DNA from: Neobacillus mesonae
GTDB taxonomy: Bacteria; Bacillota; Bacilli; Paenibacillales; Paenibacillaceae
Direction of reading: 5' to 3'
Assembly: GCA_023715865.1 (NCBI GenBank)
Contig: JAMBOW010000002.1
Coordinates: forward strand, 372,001-436,000
Length of the DNA: 64,000 nucleotides
Numbering within the stretch: position 1 is the stretch's first letter; the number at the start of each line of letters is the position of its first letter. The notes below the pieces were generated by a model, which was not told the origin of the DNA, made no database searches, and saw nothing but the letters and a program-made list of their open reading frames with translations. The position numbers and the translations under genes are program-made. Positions 60,587 through 64,000 of the stretch are shown here, piece after piece.

Positions 60587-61072
60587 TTAGGCTAACTCTG
60601 GCTCGCGCTTTCTTTCGTCAGTAAATTCCATAGCAACACTGTAGCCGATAAATAAGCCCCACAGCAAAAAAAGGCAAAATTCACTAAATATTGAGTCCCA
60701 GGTCAGCTTGTTAAGCGGCTTCATCATCCCTGTCCAGGGACCAATCCACACAAAGATAATGATCCACCAAGCAATGCCATAAAGCATTCCCGGTACAGGA
60801 CCCTTTAGCTTTCGAAGCATATAGGTATATAAAATGGCCGCGATCAGAGAGAATACGATAAAGAAGAGCCAGCCGATAAAGTGCCCCTGCACTTTATATA
60901 TATAAGCATGTTTGAAGAAAGGCTCTGCCAAAAAACCTAATGGTACCACCGTAAAATTAAAATAATAGAAGATCCACTGAATCCCGCCCCAAATAAGCCC
61001 AGCAAAAAAGCCGACCTCAAGTGCAAATGCGAGCGGATTGGTAACGTTTCTTTTTTGATCAATATGATCCAT
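60587..61072 (-). CDS. yqhR: YqhR-family membrane protein
   Basis: This 161-residue protein has four membrane helices (about residues 17-36, 64-84, 93-113 and 131-147). Tryptophan-rich stretches such as YGIAWWIIIFVWIGPWTGMM fit YqhR, which lies between aroQ and yqhQ in B. subtilis too. The function is unknown. AGGAGGATGGGG is a strong ribosome site before the ATG. It lies 196 bases upstream of aroQ, and I see no terminator in that gap. Confidence 0.85.
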   Translation of the reverse strand: MDHIDQKRNVTNPLAFALEVGFFAGLIWGGIQWIFYYFNFTVVPLGFLAEPFFKHAYIYKVQGHFIGWLFFIVFSLIAAILYTYMLRKLKGPVPGMLYGIAWWIIIFVWIGPWTGMMKPLNKLTWDSIFSEFCLFLLWGLFIGYSVAMEFTDERKREPELA

Positions 61073-61197
61073 GCCCCATCCTCCTGTATCTATGTATTCA
61101 TCCGCGCTGCTAAGCTTGAAACATTCGCAACTTTTTATGTTTTCATTCGTAATAAAAAGGCGAGTGTCACATTAAAAGTCTTCCTGTAAAACCATGT

Positions 61198-61203
61198 TAT
61201 AAT
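61198..61203 (+). promoter_or_regulatory. Extended -10 element upstream of yqhQ
   Basis: TGTTATAAT (-10 at 61198-61203) is a perfect extended -10 about 105 bases before yqhQ. No good -35 is seen at the right distance. Confidence 0.4.
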
Positions 61204-61307
61204 CTGTAGTATGTTCAAATTCATGAAGACTAGTCAGAACTAGAAATTGCTGGCGGAATTCGATACAATGTAGACAATCGAAGTTAACGAATAGGAAGGT
61301 GAGATCT

Positions 61308-62312
61308 TTGCCTCAAGAATCAAAACCAATGGCTTATGGTGGTCAAGCCGTAATTGAAGGGGTCATGTTCGGCGGAAAGCATGTAAATGTCACCGCTGTT
61401 CGTCGCAAAAACCAAGAGATCGCTTTTCTTGAAGTACCGAAGCAAGATAAAAGCTGGGTTACCAAATTGCGTAAAATCCCTTTCCTGCGCGGTATTGTGA
61501 GTCTTATCGACTCGAGCGCCAAGGGCACCAAGCATTTGAATTTCTCCGCGGATGCTTTCGCTGAAGATGAGCTGACTCCGGAAGAACGCGCCAAGCAGAA
61601 AGAGAGCGAGGAGTCTGGGTGGAGTTTGTCAATGATCATCGGCGTAGCAGCTGTTGGTATATTATCTTTTGTATTCGGTAAAGTCGTACTTACTGCCGTA
61701 CCTGTATTTATTGAAGATTTTCTGTTCGGCAGTCTGTCTATGAGCAAGTTCGGTCACACCTTCATTGAAGGAATTATCAAGATTCTGCTCGTCTTTGCTT
61801 ATCTCTATTTCTTATCCATGACTCCAACCATTAAACGACTGTTTCAATATCACGGTGCAGAGCATAAAGTAATTAGCGCCTACGAAGCAGGTGCTGAGCT
61901 CACTCCTGAAAGTGTGCAGAGATTCAGCCGTCTCCACTACAGATGCGGCAGCAGCTTCTTGGTTCTGAGCGTCATTGTCGGCGTGCTTGTCTACTCTTTA
62001 TTCTCTATCCCTTTTCCATACGATAATGTCTGGGAACGTGTTGGACAGCGTTTGATCCTCCTGCCGATCGTGCTTGGAGTATCCTTTGAAGTATTGAAAT
62101 TCACGAACGCGGTACGTGATATACCTGTCCTGCGTTTCCTTGGTTATCCAGGATTATGGCTTCAGCTGCTTACTACTAAGGAACCGACAAACGAGCAGGT
62201 TGAGGTATCCATCGCTTCATTCAACCGTATGCGTGAACTCGATGCGGAATTTGAAAAAGCTCCCGCACAGGTCAGCGTTGCAAGCGGAAATCTTGATCCT
62301 GTGAAAGGATGA
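61308..62312 (+). CDS. yqhQ: DUF1385 membrane protein YqhQ
   Basis: A 334-residue protein of the DUF1385 family (metal-dependent-enzyme annotation in some databases, no proven function). The start YGGQAVIEGVMFGGKHV is diagnostic. Membrane segments lie about residues 108-130, 150-170, 210-230 and 245-262. The GAEHKVISAYEAG stretch, with conserved His, and RLHYRCGSSFLV suggest a metal site. The TTG at 61308-61310, eight bases from GGAAGG, is preferred over the GTG at 61299 that lies in the site. The next gene overlaps or nearly touches its stop. Confidence 0.9.
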   Translation: MPQESKPMAYGGQAVIEGVMFGGKHVNVTAVRRKNQEIAFLEVPKQDKSWVTKLRKIPFLRGIVSLIDSSAKGTKHLNFSADAFAEDELTPEERAKQKESEESGWSLSMIIGVAAVGILSFVFGKVVLTAVPVFIEDFLFGSLSMSKFGHTFIEGIIKILLVFAYLYFLSMTPTIKRLFQYHGAEHKVISAYEAGAELTPESVQRFSRLHYRCGSSFLVLSVIVGVLVYSLFSIPFPYDNVWERVGQRLILLPIVLGVSFEVLKFTNAVRDIPVLRFLGYPGLWLQLLTTKEPTNEQVEVSIASFNRMRELDAEFEKAPAQVSVASGNLDPVKG

Positions 62313-62320
62313 GATCTTAT

Positions 62321-62650
62321 ATGTTTAAGCACGCAGTAGCATTTTGGACGATCATGGTACTGACTGTCATCGGTTTAATTAATTCAATTTTGGATGGAGA
62401 GTGGACCGCTCTAATCTTTCCGCTAATTATAGCAGGTCTCCTGTTTTGGTTTTATAAGAGGCCTCCCCGCGCATTTGGAGGCAAACAGCCAAAAATTAAA
62501 CCTTCCAAGGCGACCATGGAAAAAATCGCACAAAATAAAACAGGGTATAAAAGCGGAACAACCACTAAGAAACGCAAGACCTATCCCTTTCATGTCATTG
62601 ATGGTCAGAAGAAAACTAAAAACGATGATGATCTTCCTAAATATCACTAG
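62321..62650 (+). CDS. Small membrane protein with basic tail
   Basis: A protein of 109 residues with two N-terminal membrane helices (residues ~8-25 and ~33-48), then a Lys-rich hydrophilic tail (~50-109; KQPKIKPSKATMEKIAQNKT, KKRKTYPFHVIDG). I do not recognise a family with certainty. It is probably co-transcribed with yqhQ. The ATG at 62321 is chosen, with a GGATGAG site; an ATG at 62309 overlapping the yqhQ stop is possible. A terminator follows. Confidence 0.7.
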   Translation: MFKHAVAFWTIMVLTVIGLINSILDGEWTALIFPLIIAGLLFWFYKRPPRAFGGKQPKIKPSKATMEKIAQNKTGYKSGTTTKKRKTYPFHVIDGQKKTKNDDDLPKYH

Positions 62651-62653
62651 CAT

Positions 62654-62692
62654 AAAAAAGTCCTTTGACCGATTTGGTCTAAGGACTTTTTA
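62654..62692. terminator. Bidirectional terminator between the small membrane protein gene and the GHL10 gene
   Basis: AAAAAAGTCCTT and AAGGACTTTTT pair with an inner ACC/GGT stem, with T-runs on both strands, serving the two convergent genes. Confidence 0.9.
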
Positions 62693-62709
62693 TCTCTCAC
62701 CTGATAACT

Positions 62710-64000
62710 TTAGATATCGTAATATGCCTTCAAAGCTTCAATTAAACCCAGTGGATTTTTGGTTAGATACTGTGCGCTGAAATAAATATCCCCATCCACT
62801 TCATCATACTGCTCGTTGTATTTTAATTGATTGATGATTTCATTGGCCGACTGCCAGCCCACTTCTGTCGTACCCAGCTTATACGGGGAATGTCCGATAT
62901 AGAGATCTACGTCCGTTCCCTTTACCTCATTAACCCACCAATCGACGAGAATATCGTATCTGGCTGCTGTAAGAGACATGCTCCAGTAAATCTGCGGTGC
63001 GACATAATCTATCCACTCTTCTTGTATCCAGGTCCGTACATCCGCATGCATATCATCATAAGCCGTAACCCCAGCTTTTGTATTGGAACCTGTCGCATCG
63101 TCCGCAATGTTTCTCCAAACACCAAATGGGCTTATACCGTACTCAACACTCGGCTTCGACGCTTTAATCTGTTCTCCGAGCGATTTGACAAACATATTGA
63201 TATTATCTACTCGCCAATCATCGATGTTCTTAAAGTTTTTTGTATTATAGGTTTTAAAAGAAGCCGTGTCGTTAAACGTCACATTCGATGGATAGAAATA
63301 ATCATCCAAATGGACTCCGTCGATATCATAGCGGTTTACGACTTCCATAATGACATTAATAATATCCTGTCTAGCTTCAGGAATACCCGGATTAATATAC
63401 ATCTGATTTTTCGCTGTAACAATCCATTCCGGATGCTGATTCACGATATGATTCGCTGCATTCTTACTCGTATCCGCTGTCGTATTTGCCCTAAAAGGAT
63501 TAAACCAAGCATGGAACTCCATCCCCCGCTTATGTACTTCCTCAATCATAAAGGCTACTGGATCATATCCAGGATCTGTACCTTGCTTACCCGTCAGCAC
63601 CCTGTTCCATGGTACAAGTGTCGAAGGATAGATGGCATCCGATGCACCTCTCAGCTGAACGAACACTGTATTCATTCCCATGGACTCCAGCGCGTCCAAT
63701 TCTTGAATGAAATCCTGTTTTTGTTTCTCGATATTGCCAGTCGATCCGGATTTCGGCCAGTCTCCGTTAATAGTTGAGATCCAAGCCCCTCTCATTTCTG
63801 TTCCTTCCGGCTGCCCTGGGATGCTTGGAATTTCTGGTTCGGTAGGCCATAGGTTTGCCGTTGTCAGATGAATGGTCTTAGCTGATTGATTCCATTTTAC
63901 CGTTAGACCCAGATGCTCGCTCACAAATCGAAGCGGCACCATCACACGTCCTTTTGTAATGGTGACAGTAGAAGACAGCTGAACCGTGTTGCCATTAACA
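62710..64000 (-). CDS. GHL10-type (YngK/DUF187) glycosyl-hydrolase-like protein with copper-amine-oxidase N domain, 5' end outside window
   Basis: The frame stays open to the window edge, so the N terminus, likely with a signal peptide, is missing. The visible part begins with a Cu_amine_oxidase_N-type repeat (VPLRFVSEHLGLTVKWN), a domain that Paenibacillus uses on exported proteins. After a Pro-rich linker comes the GHL10 barrel: MRGAWISTINGDWP, MGMNTVFVQLRGASDAIYPS, GMEFHAWFNPFRAN, DGVHLDDYFYP (acidic pair expected at the active site) and DYVAPQIYWSM. B. subtilis YngK is a relative. Probably an extracellular glycan or cell-wall hydrolase; substrate unknown. Confidence 0.87.
   Translation of the reverse strand, partial: VNGNTVQLSSTVTITKGRVMVPLRFVSEHLGLTVKWNQSAKTIHLTTANLWPTEPEIPSIPGQPEGTEMRGAWISTINGDWPKSGSTGNIEKQKQDFIQELDALESMGMNTVFVQLRGASDAIYPSTLVPWNRVLTGKQGTDPGYDPVAFMIEEVHKRGMEFHAWFNPFRANTTADTSKNAANHIVNQHPEWIVTAKNQMYINPGIPEARQDIINVIMEVVNRYDIDGVHLDDYFYPSNVTFNDTASFKTYNTKNFKNIDDWRVDNINMFVKSLGEQIKASKPSVEYGISPFGVWRNIADDATGSNTKAGVTAYDDMHADVRTWIQEEWIDYVAPQIYWSMSLTAARYDILVDWWVNEVKGTDVDLYIGHSPYKLGTTEVGWQSANEIINQLKYNEQYDEVDGDIYFSAQYLTKNPLGLIEALKAYYDI

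Noticed and set aside
62827..63777. Plus-strand open frame of 316 codons opposite the GHL10 gene
   Set aside because: It is antisense to clear barrel motifs, has no ribosome site and a His/Ile/Cys-heavy composition typical of a shadow frame.
1..64000. Mobile elements, phage genes, CRISPR arrays, tRNA or rRNA genes
   Set aside because: No transposase, integrase other than XerD, spaced direct repeats, cloverleaf or rRNA-like sequence was seen; gene order is that of conserved chromosome.

Overview
The window is a stretch of core chromosome from an endospore-forming member of the Bacillales. Paenibacillaceae, most likely Paenibacillus, is my best guess. Support comes from a complete eight-gene spoIIIA operon, spoIIA/sigF, spo0A, spoIVB, spoIIM and spoVA genes, strong Shine-Dalgarno sites, many TTG and GTG starts, and a gene order that closely follows the Bacillus subtilis scp-rib-lysA-spoVA-spoIIA-drm-xerD-fur-bkd-spo0A-recN-dxs-nusB-acc-spoIIIA-efp-aroQ region. 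Differences from B. subtilis include asp23/amaP/DUF2273 triplets, lipB, a second purine nucleoside phosphorylase and pdp. About 88 percent of the bases are coding and most genes lie on the minus strand. I saw no tRNA, rRNA, insertion sequence, prophage or CRISPR array.

Layout by coordinate, with minus-strand operons running right to left. 1-5250: scpB (cut by the window edge) and scpA, then ribD-ribE-ribBA-ribH behind an FMN riboswitch. 5300-7440: ppiB and lysA. 7500-13230: dacF, spoIIAA-spoIIAB-sigF with a SigH-type promoter, then a separately promoted spoVAA-spoVAB-spoVAF group without C, D and E. 13520-14500: a plus-strand cation efflux gene. 14595-20170: yqzK, xerD, drm, two PNPs and pdp, a nucleoside salvage cluster. 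20455-25200: fur, spoIIM, an EndoQ-type nuclease, nudF, a divergent mciZ-like gene, an M20 peptidase and a Prli42 microprotein. 25288-31113: lpdV, bkdAA, bkdAB and bkdB, with lipB beside them. 31278-34025: small membrane and zinc-ribbon proteins, an odd two-TM channel and a thymidine kinase with an odd P-loop. 34171-38350: spo0A, spoIVB and recN, with SigH, 0A-box and LexA sites. 38491-46428: nusB, folD, xseA, xseB, ispA, dxs, tlyA, an unknown membrane-anchored gene and argR. 46575-49898: asp23-amaP-DUF2273 and accB-accC. 50041-55646: the spoIIIA operon. 55983-64000: comB, lysC, efp, an Xaa-Pro peptidase, aroQ, yqhR, yqhQ, a small membrane protein and a truncated exported GHL10-type gene.

The genes serve three themes. 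Sporulation: the phosphorelay target Spo0A, the forespore sigma factor switch, SpoIIIA channel, SpoIIM, SpoIVB signalling, SpoVA, MciZ-type FtsZ control and possibly sulfolactate from ComB. Central biosynthesis: riboflavin, lysine, shikimate, isoprenoids, fatty acid start, folate C1 and branched-chain keto-acid oxidation. Genome maintenance: ScpAB, XerD, RecN, exonuclease VII and EndoQ.

I did not find a wholly new multi-gene system. The most notable signals are residue-level departures in otherwise familiar proteins (PNP with an MTAP-like base pocket, XerD lacking the first catalytic Arg, Tdk with Gly to Glu in its P-loop, a channel with a TVGHAE filter), an extended MciZ homologue with a SigE-type promoter, and several unnamed regulatory palindromes.
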